DNA from: Amanita rubescens
Lineage: Eukaryota; Basidiomycota; Agaricomycetes; Agaricales; Amanitaceae
Direction: 5' to 3'
Assembly: GCA_015039365.1 (NCBI GenBank)
Contig: WION01000036.1
Coordinates: forward strand, 124,001-188,000
DNA: 64,000 bases
Shown here: in pieces, positions 46,716 to 59,049 of the stretch
Numbering within the stretch: the stretch's first letter is position 1
How the letters are laid out: every line of letters begins with the position of its first letter
Program-made: the position numbers and the translations under genes
Notes under the pieces: model-generated
Database searches by the model: none
The model's input: the letters and a program-made list of their open reading frames with translations, nothing else
Told to the model about the DNA's origin: nothing

Positions 46716-49700
46716 ATGGCTTACAGTCAATCTCACGTTACCCATTCGGACACTCCCATCTTGTTCCATATACACAGCAGGTCGGTCTTGCGAATGAAAG
46801 AGAAGGTTAAGGCCGTCCTCGATGCGGTAGCCGCCGAGCTTTCCGGACATGTGCGAATTTGCGATACCGACAACCTTCTGGAAACCCTTCTTCCCGTTCC
46901 AAGTGAAACGCTCGACGCCATCTTTGCCAGCGTCAAAAACACTGGAAATTATTCTGCGACGCAACAGCGTTGGAAAGGCTTTCCAACCGCGAAGGACGCT
47001 AGAGAATCATTGTTCTATCAGCCCTTCCTAACTGCAGCTGAAGCGATTCGCGCCGCGGTTCCGGATGGGACGAAGAATTGTTTGGAAGGACAATGGTACG
47101 ACCGCCATGACAAATCACCGGAATCAAGCCAGGAGTCAGCGGACGCCCGACCGGATCTCCTTTTCGTGTCCAGGCCAATGGTAGTTAAGAAATTGGAGGA
47201 AGAGGTTCGCGTGCTAGAACAGGAAGCAAGACAATCGGTCCCCCTACCATCAAGCCCAGAGCAGGAAAAATTGGTATGACATGCTACTCGTTTGACGCAC
47301 AGATTACTAATCGAAATCTTAGGAGGGACAGCAGAGTATTTGGTGGCGACAGGTTCATATACCTGTCGAAATAAAGAAAGCCAATACCAAAGAATTGTTT
47401 GAGCAGGGTTTCGTTCAAACGTGCTGTTACATTCGTCTCGCCCTTCGGGAACAGCTGGACCGTCGCTTTTGCATTGCCCTCTTACTATGCGGCGATGCGC
47501 TCACGGTGTTTTTCAACGATAGATCGGGCCTTTTTTTCACGCTAGACTCGATCAACATACACACGGATCCGCGGAAGTTTATCCAAGTCATTGCCGCGCT
47601 TTCCATTTTGAAGCCTTGTCGGATCGGTTGGGATCCTCACATGAAAGTATATGACCCCGTAAGCCGTGAGGCTAAAGTCTCCTATCTTGTTGGTGACGAG
47701 GCAAGATTTTTCAAACCGAACTTGGCCAAAACTCATTGGGAAATCGATGTTCCGTCGAGGGTAGAAGGACAGCGCGAGACGGTCATCACTATCGCTGCCA
47801 TTTCCATCAGTCGTGCCGAGGTCATGTCCGGGCGAGCGACGTTAGTTTGGGAAGTCATACGAAAAGCACCGAATTTTGATATCAATGAGGTCAGACGACT
47901 ACAAGCTGTTATCTTTTTATTCTCGCACTCATCTACGCTAGATCTTCGTGCTCAAGCGCTATTGGCGCCCGTATCAACAAGCCAAAAACGGTGAAGATAT
48001 ACTGCCGAGCTTCATGCCGGAGGGCGAAAGATATCGTAAAGTTCCTTCATGGGAAGATCGTATCTTCTCCGACGAGGATATACAGGTCGCGGATAATGAA
48101 AATGACTCTACGCTGGAACATATCCGCCGCGGCCTGAAGACCGTACATTTCTCTCCTCAGGAAGGTTCGCGAAAACGATTCATGGAAGACGACAATTGGG
48201 ACCACCTAAAAGCGACACTGGATCCGAATGCAAAACGTTTTATTTATGCTGATGAGGTGAAGCCGGTGTCTCGAGTCCACACGCAAATTATGCACACATA
48301 TACGGGTTGGCCTCTCCGACATTTTAAGGATCTAAATGAGCTTCTCCGAGTTATCCGTGACATTCTCTTGGGTAAGCGATTGAATAACTAAGGGCATGGA
48401 TCTTCTAACGAGAACTTTGTAAGAACATAAACATTTGTACTACAACGGTCTCGTACTCCATCGCGATATCAGCATTGAGAACATCATAATTATGCCTCGA
48501 AACGATGAGACAGTAGGGCGGCTCATTGACTTGGATCACGCGAAAGTAGTCAGCTCATCGAAGACAAGGGTGACGCCGAATGTCAGCTACGAGGAAGTCC
48601 AGGACTTCAAGACAATGTGTCGTCTTTCAAAACGGTTCCCCTCGATTGATGAAGAAGTCTTAGAGGCTTGCATCGCATCCATACCAGATAAGGACCTTAG
48701 CCACGCGTTTAATTATATTACGTCTGTTGTGGGAATTCGGGTAGAACATTTTGGCCTAGACATTAGTCGTGAAATAAAGCTCACTGATATGGGCTGGCAT
48801 CATCAGGTAAGCTTCAAATCTACACAATTCTTATCTCAGTTATTGAGCGGTCGCTAGATCAAGGCTTCGCCCGATTTTTCTGCACATCAGGCCAGACCTG
48901 GCCATCAAACGGTACGATTTTTGTCCATAAATGTGCTCGGTCTGTTTACAAGCCAAAATTCTTCAGGGAACTCTACCTTTCATGAGTGTTGAAGTATTAG
49001 AAGAAGCTCCAATGTTTGAAGATCCGAAAGGCTTCGAAGAACAATGGTGTCATGAAGCTATTAACGATGTTGAATCGCTTTTTTGGGTCTTGATATTTAT
49101 TTGCTTGGTTCGCAAAGGGCCAGGGATAAATATGTTGCGCACGGAGCTGTTGGAAGACAACCCCAAAGACAAAGAATTACAGGATCTTCTCCACAGCTAT
49201 TTCGATTCGGACAACGAATTTGTCGTATGTGGGAACAAGAAACGGCTTTTTAACCGAAAAGACAGGATGAACAAAGATATTCTAGCCAACTTCCATCCAT
49301 ATTTCGAACCTCTTAAAAATATGGTGGACCAATGGCTGTGCATTATGATATTTGCTTACAAGCATCGCAAGTCCGAGTATTACACCATCCACGACCAAAT
49401 CATTCACATCGTCGATCAAGCCATCGAGAATCTGTCCAAGTCTCAACTTAACGAAGACCCTAAAACAAAGGTGGAGGCGAAGCGAAGGCAAGATCTTCGC
49501 AAAGAACGCATGAAGTGGTTCAAAGGGAGGAGCGACGAAGCGGCTTTTGACGCTTCCGGCGACCAGAAAGCAGCTTCGGCTTTGGAGTTCTCGCCTCAAC
49601 GACCCATCCGTGTTTCTGGTGTCGGGTCAAGTCTTCAACTTCCTGCAGAACCCGGGTCTCCATCTCCGAATCCTAAAAGGCAAAAGTTAGAGAACATACA

Positions 49701-49725
49701 AGGCCTGGGGGACATGGTGATTTGA
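46716..49725 (+). CDS. FunK1 fungal-type protein kinase D (intact)
   Basis: Five exons (46716-47273, 47323-47889, 47942-48371, 48424-48806, 48967-49725) join in frame into about 898 residues, with introns at the same places as gene C. Motifs are ICDTDNLLETLLPVP, ADARPDLLFVSRP, GYLRLAL-like CCYIRLALREQLDRRF, THWEIDVPSRVEG, KRYWRPYQQAKNG, FMPEGERYRKVPSWEDR, HTYTGWPLRHFKDLNELL, LHRDISIENIIIM, LIDLDHAKVV, GTLPFMSVEVL and INDVESLFWVLIFICLVR. Catalytic HRD and DLD are present. It lacks gene C's tail but ends with a similar basic PNPKRQK stretch. It is the likely parent of pseudogenes E and F. Upstream TATA candidate GTATAAAT is near 46672. Confidence 0.9.
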
Positions 49726-49989
49726 GTTGCGACACTGTATTACGCTCGCATGTAACATTTCTTTACGAATCGAATCATAGTGTTTGAATTTTCTGCCTTG
49801 TGGTCAGCTCGTACTAGTCACATGTAAGCTGAAAGTCGAGCTTCAACTTATTCCTTTCTCCGACTGGATTTTACACCCAGTCGCATAGCAAGACTCGTCC
49901 TTTACGACTGATATTGCTACTTATCAAGCCCGAACGACCCAAAAATTGAGAGAATTTATAGGATATGATCCAGTATTGGATATTGGATC

Positions 49990-50290
49990 CCCACGCAATA
50001 AAGCGAAATTTAAGGCTCGGAACCTGATAGCGTTTCGACAATTTTCACGTTGGCACGTTGACCGTGACGCCCGCGCTTCCATCTAAAGGGGAAAAAAACT
50101 CGCTTCCAGAGTCACTAGAGTCACTCACTGAATTGCTGCCGAAACACCTTGTCATGAGGGTCCGCATAAAATCATTGTGCTGCCGGTGCGTCCCTTTTTG
50201 ACTTTTGGGACTGGGCCGCACAAGTGATTGTTATTGTATAATATCGTTTAGTACCCAGTTGGCCGGCGGCCGGATCGCTTTTGCATTGTC
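49990..50290 (+). repeat. Upstream repeat of FunK1 sub-family 2, copy E
   Basis: Homologous to 46115-46440 with internal deletions. It is followed within about 50 bases by mid-exon-2 kinase sequence, so exon 1 and its promoter-proximal part have been deleted. Confidence 0.7.
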
Positions 50291-52428
50291 CTTTTAAGAT
50301 GCGGTATTCTTCAACGATAGGCCGGGCCTCTTTTCCACGCTAAACTCAATCAACATACACACGGACCCGCGGAAGCTTATCCAAGTCATTGCCGCACTTT
50401 TCATTTTAGAGCCTTGTCAGATCTGTTGGATGCTCACATGAAAGTATATGACCCCGAAAGCGGTGAAGCTATAGTCTCACACCCCGTTGGTGACGAGGCA
50501 GAATATTTCAAACCGAGCTTGACCAAAACCCATTGGGAAATCGATGTCTCGTCGAGGGTGGAAGGAGAGCGCGAGAAGGTCATTACTCTCGCTGCCATTT
50601 CCGTCAGTCGTGCCGAGGTCATGTCCGGGCGAGCGACGTTAGTTTTACGAAAAGCAACGCCCTTCAATACCCACGAGGTTAGCTTGCTACCAGCTGTTAT
50701 CGTTCTTATACTCGTACTCATTTACGCCGATTCTTCGTGCTCAAGCATTATTCAAGGCGCCCGTATCAACATGCTAAAGATGTATCGTTGAGCTTCATGC
50801 CGGAGGGCGAAAGATATCCTTCATGGGAAGATCGTATCTTCTCCGACGAGGATATACATGCCGTGGATAGTGAAAAGGACACTACGCTGGAACATCCCTT
50901 TCCCAAGGAAGGTTCGCGAAAACAGTTTGTGGAAGACGAACATAGAGATCACCTAAAAGCGCCGTTGGATCCGAAGGCAAAACGTTTTATCTATGCTAAT
51001 AGGGTGGCGCTGGCGTCTCGACTCTGCACGCCAATTACGCACACATATACGGGTTGGCCTCTTCGACATTTCAAGGATCTAAATGAATTTCTCCGAGTTA
51101 TCCGTGACGTTCTCTTGGGTAAGCAATTGAATAGCTGTTGGCATAAATCTTCTAACGAGAACTTTGTAAGGACATAAGCATTTGTATTATAAAGGTATCG
51201 TACTCCGTCGCGATATCGGCATTGAGAACGTCATAATTATGTCTCAAAACGATGAGACAGTAGGGCGGCTTATTGACTTGGATCACGCCAAAGCAGTTAA
51301 CTCAAAGGCAACAAGGATGACGTATAGCGTCAGCCACGAGGATATTCGACGCTTGAAGAGTACTCTTCTCAACGACGACTATTTGATTGCTGATGAAGTC
51401 CTTGTGAAATTCCTGAAATACTTCCCTGGGATGAGAAGCACTGATGCTGCGAGGGTTATCATGGACACTGTGGACTTTTGGGCGCATCATTTCGGCCTAA
51501 GGACTGATCGCGAAATAAAACTCGCTGACATAGGCTGGCACTACCAGGTGGGCCTTAAATTGACATGTTTTTCTCCCGGTTATTGAGCAGTCGCTAGGTC
51601 AAGGCTTCGCCCGATTTTTCTACACATGAGGCCAGACCAGGTCATCAGACGGTACGATTTTCATTCGTCAAGGCGCTCGGCCTGTTACAAGCCAAAAATT
51701 TCCAGGGAGCTCTACCTTTCATCAGTGTTGAAGTATTAGATCAAGCTCCGATATTCGGGAGTCCAAAAGGTTTCAATGAAACATGGTGTCGTGGAGCTAT
51801 TAACGATATCGAGTCGCTGTTTTGGGTTTTAACATTCATTTGCTTGGTTCGCAAAGGCCCGGAGATAAATATATTGCGCACGGAGCTGCTGGAAGACAGC
51901 CCCAAAGATGAAAAATTACAGAATCTCCTCCACAGATATTTCAATTCGGACGACCCATGTCTCATATATGCGAACAAGAGACAACTTTTTACCCAAAACA
52001 AAAGGATGAGCAATGATATTCTAGCCAACTTCCATCCATATTTCGAGCCTCTTAAAAATATGATGGTCCAATGGCTGCGCATCATGATACTTGCTTATGA
52101 GCATCGCAAACTCGAGTATTATACCATTCACGACCAAATCATCCACATCATCGATAAAGCCATCGAAAATCTGTCCAAGTCTCAACCTAACGATGACCCT
52201 AAAACAAAGGCGGAGGCGAAGTGAAGGCAAGATCCTTGCAAAGAACGCGTAAAGTGTTTGAAAGGGAGGAACGACGAAATAGTCTTTGACGCTTCCGGCG
52301 ACCAGAAAGCAGCTTCGGCTTCGGAGTTCTCGCCTCAGCGACCCCTCCTTGTTCATGTTGGCGAGTCAAGTCTTCAACTTCCTACAGACCCTGGATCCCC
52401 GTCTCCGAATCCCAAAAGGCAAAAGTAG
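50270..52428 (+). pseudogene. FunK1 kinase pseudogene E
   Basis: Kinase homology starts in the middle of exon 2 (CGGATCGCTTTTGCATTG, equivalent to DRRFCIAL of gene D). It continues through HMKVYDPESGEA, SFMPEGERYPSWEDR (six bases lost), TYTGWPLRHFKDLNEFL, a catalytic loop changed to LRRDIGIENV (His to Arg), LIDLDHAKAV and GALPFISVEVL. A TGA at 52222-52224 replaces the CGA found in gene D, followed by readable family sequence to 52428. The N-terminal half, the HRD histidine and an open C terminus are all lost. It is nearly identical to F over its last 850 bases. Confidence 0.85.
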
Positions 52429-52789
52429 AGAACATTCAAAGCTTGGGGGACGTGGTTATTTAAGTTACGCCACTGTATCTCGCTCACGTAACATTGGATT
52501 TAAATTCTTTACGAATCGAATCGTAGTGTTTGAATTTTCTGCAACTGAAAGTCTGATAGTCGAGCTTATCCCTTTTTCTGGTTTTTACACCTAGTCCTAT
52601 CCGAATATATTCTAGGCGTCGCATAGCAAGACTCGTCCTACAGAGTAACGTTATGGCGACCAAAGTCGGGATAATCAAACTTCACTTATCTGGGGCCCGA
52701 ACAACCCAAAAATTCTGAGACAAGTTATAGGATATGATCCCGTATTCCCTGTACAGTGTACATGCAATAGAGGGACTTTTAAGGCTCGG

Positions 52790-53050
52790 AACCTGATAGT
52801 GTTTTTACGTTGGCATGCCGAATGGAGTCTGGACAACGCTGCTTCTATCCGATGGAAAAAACTCGGTTCCCGAGTCACCAAATTCCTGCCGAAACACCTT
52901 TCCGGGAGCGTCCAGAAGAAAAAACTTTTCCTTTAGTCATGGACCAACATTTCGACTTGAAAGTCCATGTAATAGCATTGTGCTCTGTCTTTGTTTGGCG
53001 CATAAGTAAGTGACTCTACTATTTGGTCTTGTTGTACCATCGTTTACTAG
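52790..53050 (+). repeat. Upstream repeat of FunK1 sub-family 2, copy F
   Basis: Homologous to 46115-46440 and 49990-50240. It keeps GGGAGCGTCCAGAAGAAAAAA and GGACCAACATTTCGAC, which copy E has lost, so F was not simply copied from the present E. Confidence 0.7.
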
Positions 53051-53061
53051 TACTTTGTTCT

Positions 53062-55217
53062 TCAACGACTATAGGTCGGGGCTTCTCGCTAGACCCGATC
53101 AACTGATACACACGGACTTGCCGAAGTTTATCCAAGTCATTGCTGCGCTCCCTATCTTAGAGCCTTGTCAGATCGGTTGGGGTATCACATGAAAGTATAT
53201 GACCCCGAAAGCGGCGAAGCTAAAGTCTCGTATCTCGTTGGTGATGAGGCAGGATTTTTCAAACCGAACTCGGCAAAAACCCATTGGGAAATAGGTGTTC
53301 CGTCGAGTGTGGAAGGAGAGCGCAACAAGATCATTACTGTCGCTGCCATTTTCGTCAGTCGTGCCGAGGTCATGTGCGGGCGAGCGACGTTAGTTTGGGA
53401 AGTCATACGAAAAGCAACGCCCTTTAATACCAATGAGGTGTTTGCTACCAGCCGTCATTGTTCTTTACGCTGATTCTTTGTGCTCAAGCGTTATTGGCGC
53501 CCGTATCAACGAGCTAAAGATGTACCGCTGAGCTTCATGCCGGAGGGCGAAAGATATCGTCGTGTTCCTTCATGGGAAGATCGTAACTTCTCCGACGAGG
53601 ATATACAGGCCGTGGATAGTAAAAGGGACTCTGCGCTGGAACATATACGCTGTGGCCTGAAAGCGGGACATTTCTTTCCCCAGGAAGGTTCGCGAAAACG
53701 GTTTTTGGAAGATGAACATAGGGATCACCTAAAAGCGCCGCTGTATCCGAACGCAAAACGGTTTATCTATGCTGATACAGTGTCGCCGGTGTCTCGAGTC
53801 CCCACGCCAATTACGCACACATATACGGGTTGGCCGCTCCGACATTTCAAGGATCTAAATGAGCTTCTCCGAGTTATCCGTGACATTCTCTTGGGTAAGC
53901 GATTGAATAGCTAAGGGCATGAATCTTCTAACGAGAACTTTGTAAGGACATAAGCATTTGTACTACAGCGGTCTTCGCGATATTAGCATCGAGAACATCA
54001 TAACTATGGAAGGGCGGCTCATTGACTTGGATCACGCGAAAGTAGTAAGCTCCTCGACGACAAGGGTGACGCCCAGTGTCAACCCCGAGGAAGTCCAGAA
54101 CCTGAAGACAATGTGTCGCGCTTCAGGACAGTTCCCGTCGATTGATGAAGAAGTCCTTGAGGCTTGCATCGCATCCTTACCAGATAAGAACCTTTGCCAC
54201 GCGTTTAATTACATTGCGTCTGTTGTGCGAATTCGCATAAAATATTTTGGCCTAGACACTAATCGTGCAATAAAACTCGCTGATATAGGCTGGCACCATC
54301 AGGTAGGCTTCAAATCCCCAAAAACTTTCTCCCGATTATTAAGCAGCCGCTAGGTCAAGGCTTCGCCCGATTTTTCTACACATGAGGCCAGACCAGGTCA
54401 TCAAACGGCACAATTTCTATCCGTCAAGGCGCTCGGCCTGTTACAAGCCAAAAATTTCCAGGGAGCTCTACCTTTCATCAGTGTTGAAGTATTAGATCAA
54501 GCTCCGATATTCGGGAGTCCAAAAGGTTTCAATGAAACATGGCGTCGTGGAGCTATTAACGATATCGAGTCGCTGTTTTGGGTTTTAACATTCATTTGCT
54601 TGATTCGCAAAGGCCCGGGGATAAATATGTTGCGCACGGAGCTGCTGGAAGACAGCCCCAAAGATAAAAAATTACAGAATCTCCTCCACAGCTATTTCAA
54701 TTCGGACGACCCATACCTCATATATGCAAAGAAGAGACAGCTTTTTATCCAAAACGAAAGGATGAACAATGATATTCTAGCCAATTTCCATCCATATTTC
54801 GAGCCTCTTAAAAATATGATGGTCCAATGGCTGCGCATTATGATACTTGCTTATGAGCATCGCAAACTCGAGTATTATACCATTCACGACCAAATCATCC
54901 ACATCATCGATAAAGCCATCGAAAATCTGTCCAAGTCTCAACCTAACGATGACCCTAAAACAAAGGCGGAGGCGAAGCAAAGGCAAGATCCTTGCAAAGA
55001 ACGCGGGAAGTGTTTGAAAGGGAGGAACGACGAAATAGTCTTTGACGCTTCCGGCGACCAGAAAGCAGCTTCGGCTTCGGAGTTCTCGCCTCAGCGGCCT
55101 CTCGTCCATGTTGGCGAGCCAAATCTCCAACTTCCCGCAGATCCTGGATCTCCATCTCCGAATCCTAAAAGGCGAAAATTAGACAACATGCGTAGCTTGG
55201 GGGATATGGTTGTTTGA
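53062..55217 (+). pseudogene. FunK1 kinase pseudogene F
   Basis: Homology starts in mid exon 2 (TTCTTCAACGAC...), so exon 1 and the first half of exon 2 are missing. Later exons are well kept: YHMKVYDPESGEAKV, KRYWRPYQRAKDV, RYRRVPSWEDR, TYTGWPLRHFKDLNELL, LIDLDHAKVV, LADIGWHHQ, GALPFISVEVL and a complete C-terminal exon to 55217. The catalytic loop reads SGLRDISIEN: three residues including the HRD histidine were deleted, and the glycine-containing NDETV stretch before GRLIDLD is also shortened. A transcript might still encode a kinase-dead C-terminal half. Confidence 0.85.
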
Positions 55218-55219
55218 GT

Positions 55220-55650
55220 TGCGCCACCGTATCACGCTCGCATGTAGATTGGATTTAAGTAAATCGAATCATAGTGTTTAAATTTTCTGTCTTGCGGTCG
55301 CCCCGTACTATGTAAGCTGAAAGTCTGATAGTCCCGTTTCTTATTCCTCCCTCCGGCCGTATACGTGTAGCAAGACTCACTTACAATGTAACATTATGGC
55401 AGCCGAACGCGAATTAATCAACCTTCATTTATCAGGCCCGAACAACCGAAAATTGGGGCCGGATATGTCCGTTTGAACATGACTTGCCCAGAGGTCATCG
55501 ATTCATTATCATGTAAGGGCAGGCGACAGGAATTGGCATAGATACGGATACAAGAACGTTGGCCAGAGGTGATTGACGCTTGAACATTATATCTACTCGA
55601 GTCTGACTTCGTAAACTATTTGCAGAGTCATGCTTTTATTAACGCAATCC
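55220..55650. other. 3' flank of FunK1 F
   Basis: Partly homologous to 52440-52700 and 49730-49930 (AATCATAGTGTTT, AAAGTCTGATAGTC, AGCAAGACTC). No gene is seen. Confidence 0.5.
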
Positions 55651-55653
55651 ATG

Positions 55654-57288
55654 CTATTGCTTCCGGGTAAAAACCCCCATTCCCGTCAGGTAATTAGGGT
55701 CTAATAAGATAAAGTGCTTAAGATTATTGCCATATAACATCGCGATGGACCGCTTACCAAGCTGGATTCCAACACTTCTGGCAAATGCAATGTAATTGAA
55801 CCGTTGAATGTGCGCCACTTTCCCAAGCTCATCAACCGAGAAGACATCCACCGCTTTTGGTGTCGTAGAAAGCACATAAAGAAACCTAGAGAGAAATTCT
55901 CCGTGAATCGAAAATACGGATATTGAATGCATAGTGACATACCCTTGACCCCCTACTACAACTGTCGCCATGTCCAATGGACCAAAATCATTTCCGAGTG
56001 AAATATACTGAGAAAAGTTAAGTGGGATCAGATGATATAGTACTGAAAACGACCTACATCGATAATGGTTGATTTTAGATTTGTGTCTATGCTGATGATC
56101 GTGATCCGATTTTCGAGAGTATCACTAAGATAATAATTCTGACTTATAGGACTGTATGCAGACCAGCAAGTTGTCAATTGATTTGGAATACTATAAGCAT
56201 AAGATCCGACTCCAATATTGCGCTGGTCGCCGCGGTTCGAATTTCCAGAGATATTGAAAAGTACGTCGAATCCTGTTGCAGGGTCAGCTGCCAATAGGGC
56301 GTTCCCGCCTGGAATTATCGTAACCGAATATGGGAAATTTGCGCCTGCTGGTAAAGCGACCCGGTTGAAATTTTGAGAGAGAGTGAAGTTTTCATAAACG
56401 TCCCAGGCCGCAAGATAGCCCGCGTGAGTTGTCGCGTTGATGCCTTTGACAGTGACGATCAACAGTTGTTCGTCCTCGGAGAAGATGATATGGCCAGCGC
56501 CTCCTAACACCGGACCGCTGACCGGCGACGTTTGATTCAAATGCAAGTACCTCGTGGCGTCTGGAATAGGCGTCAAGCCCTTAGCCTTGTCAGCGTTGTA
56601 GCAACTGAGAAGGGTCAGATTCTATTTGCAACGATCAAAGGGTCAAAGATGCAACCTACCTGATGCCATTGAGGGAACCAGTGTTCAAAGCGCAAAGTAC
56701 ATCACCCGCCTTATTGAACGCAACCGAGACTGGAAATTCTCCTCTACTCCAGACTGGCGTACCAAGCGGCGCAAGCAAAGATGGATCGTTTTCAGAGATG
56801 CTGAAAACTGAAATAGTATCAGAGCCCGGCTGGCGAGTTATCAACAATCATCACGCAGGCACGACCCAATGGATCCTTACATTCGCAACCGCCAATATAC
56901 CAAGAGGAGATGTCTCGATGACCCCTTGGCTAAAGAGTGGATCTGGGCCGGGTGCATCTAGAGCACGACTACCAAAGCCACCGGTAGAGATGGCTCGTTG
57001 CGTGAACTGTATCCAGGATCTTGAATATCACTCATGGAGTCGGACAAAAGTCTGCGTACCAGTTTCCCGTCCGGTCCAAATGCAGATGATACGATATAAT
57101 TACCACTAGGTTCATTCGTCATAACTGTAACACATAATATTAATGCTGCTGTAGTCTGATGAGGTCAAGGACATACAATATGTGGCACCAATGGCGTTCC
57201 CTGTGCTAGTCGAGTTTGGTGAACGAACGGCCATAGCATTGGAAGGTATCGCAACACCGAGAAGACATAAGACTAGAAGTGACCTCAT
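55654..57288 (-). CDS. Secreted lactonase-like beta-propeller protein
   Basis: The ATG at 57286-57288 begins a signal peptide (MRSLLVLCLLGVAIPSNAMA). Spliced exons read MTNEPSGNYIVSSAFGPDGK, FTQRAISTGGFGSRAL, PGPDPLFSQGVIETSPLG, PGSDTISVFSISENDPSLL, PVWSRGEFPVSVAFNKAGD, CYNADKAKGLTPIPD, GHIIFSEDEQLLIVTVKGI, FPYSVTIIPGGNALLA and ISLGNDFGPLDMATVVVGGQ, ending at 55654. This is the seven-bladed lactonase / 3-carboxymuconate cyclase-like fold (PF10282), with several sequons. Basidiomycetes have families of such secreted proteins of unproven activity. Introns appear clean and I saw no frame break. It lies in the kinase array on the opposite strand. Confidence 0.8.
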
Positions 57289-57299
57289 TGTCAATGTGC

Positions 57300-57840
57300 G
57301 ATTGAAAGAACGGGTAAGGTTTTTAAACGTTTTTAAAGCTCAGTCAGCGCCTTTGATCATGAACTATCCCTGCGTCGGAAAATAGCGAGTACCTGGTACA
57401 TCGAGTATACGATCATGTCCTAATACGCGGCGCAGGGCTACGTCGACTTGAGTATGTCAAGTTGGGGACCGGGGAAATTAAGGCAAGGGAAAAAAAAACA
57501 TTGTCAGGAGCTTTCGGAGAGGGGTTGATTTGGCAGTTCACACACGTCATTGACAAGTGGCATGAGTTCTCATTACCAGAGTAACCCTATCATGTAAGGC
57601 ATCGATTAATCAGTCATGTACTTGCGGGGCAACTTGATGGCGTTCACAACTTCACACCTGCCAGCTGCAGAAACGAACAGGTTCAATTTGTGGTCATTTG
57701 TTTATATTTATCATTCCAGACCTCCGTGCAGTCAACGTCGTCCGATTGGCAACCGTGTCAAGAAAAGAAACTGTATCATATAGTAGTTCCCTATCGGAAG
57801 ATCCTCTCCAGCGCAGATGAACTTGGCTCTACTTTGGAGC
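57300..57840. other. Promoter region of the lactonase-like gene and spacer
   Basis: No coding motif is recognised. Confidence 0.4.
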
Positions 57841-57899
57841 ATATGCATTGCAACTGAAGTTACCGAACAGTTTCGCGGTCGAGCTGTTGGGGTACTTGA

Positions 57900-58930
57900 A
57901 AGCAACAGTGTGCACCAGCTTGAAAACATTCTTCGCCCACGATAGAACGCTGCATTCTCGAGTCCGCACACGTGCTATGCAGGCATATATCAGTCAGCCG
58001 CTCATACATTTCAAGCATCTACGTAATCTGCTCCGGGTTATCCGTGACGTTGTCAAGGGTGCCGGTGCACAACTGAAGCTATATTGGATCAAACCTGCTG
58101 ATGACGGCTCTTTTCAGGACAAACAACCATATCACAATTATCGTATACTTCAGTGTGATGCCGATGTTGGCAATGTTGTAATTATGCCCAGAAGCAGGGC
58201 AGTTTATTTACTTGGATCAGTCGGCTCCCCAGGAAGTCCAGGACCTGAGGGCAATGTGTCATCTTTCAAGAAAGTTACTGTTGATGATGTCTTACAGAAA
58301 TCCATCGTATTCTCACTGGATAAGGACATTTTCGACACGTTTTCTTATCTTACAGATGTGTTGTAGAAATTCGGGCGAACTATCTACTAATCAATGAAAT
58401 AAAACTTGCTGATATAGGCTGGCACCATCAGGCAGGCTTTAAATCGACAAATTTCCCCAGTTACTGAGCAGCCGCTAGGTCCAGGTTTTCTAGGCGATCA
58501 AACAGTATGTTTCTCACCCATCAATGTACGCTGCCTGTTTACGACGAGCGTTGAGGTATTGGATAAGGCTCTAACGTCCGGACGCCCAAAAGGCTGCAAT
58601 GAGAAATGGTACCATGAAGCTATTCATGATGTCTAATCGCTCTTGTGGTCTCAACGTACATTTGCGTATATTTGCTTGGTCCGCGAAGGCCTGGGGAAAA
58701 TATGCTGCGCAGGGACCTACTAAAAAATGACCCCAAGGGCAAAAAAATTACAAGATCTTCGCCGATTTCGAAATTCTTCAATGCAAAAGATGCCTTGTCA
58801 ACGATTAATGGACAGATATATTCTAGCCAGTTTTCACCCGTATTTTGAACCTCTGAAAAAGATGATGAATGGTGGTGCTGCTTTGAGGATTACACCAGTC
58901 ACGATCAAGTAGTCCACATCCTGGACAAGC
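57900..58930 (+). pseudogene. FunK1 kinase relic G
   Basis: Scattered homologous blocks keep the right order: TCATACATTTCAAGCATCTA with LLRVIRDVVKG, then CAGTGTGATGCCGATGTTGG where HRDIS should be. The order continues with LADIGWHHQAGF (about 58410-58440), a lost GTLPF exon start, FICLVREGL (about 58660-58690) and ILASFHPYFEPLKKMM (58816-58864). Frames change many times and the catalytic loop is unrecognisable. An old pseudogene. Confidence 0.75.
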
Positions 58931-59049
58931 CCATTGAAGATTTGTCAGATGTTCGCTGGATGGTGAACGGCCCCACAGAGTTCAATCACTTGAAAATGAC
59001 TGTGGATCCGATTCTGATTCGGACATCGTACTCAATCGCGAAGAAGCCA

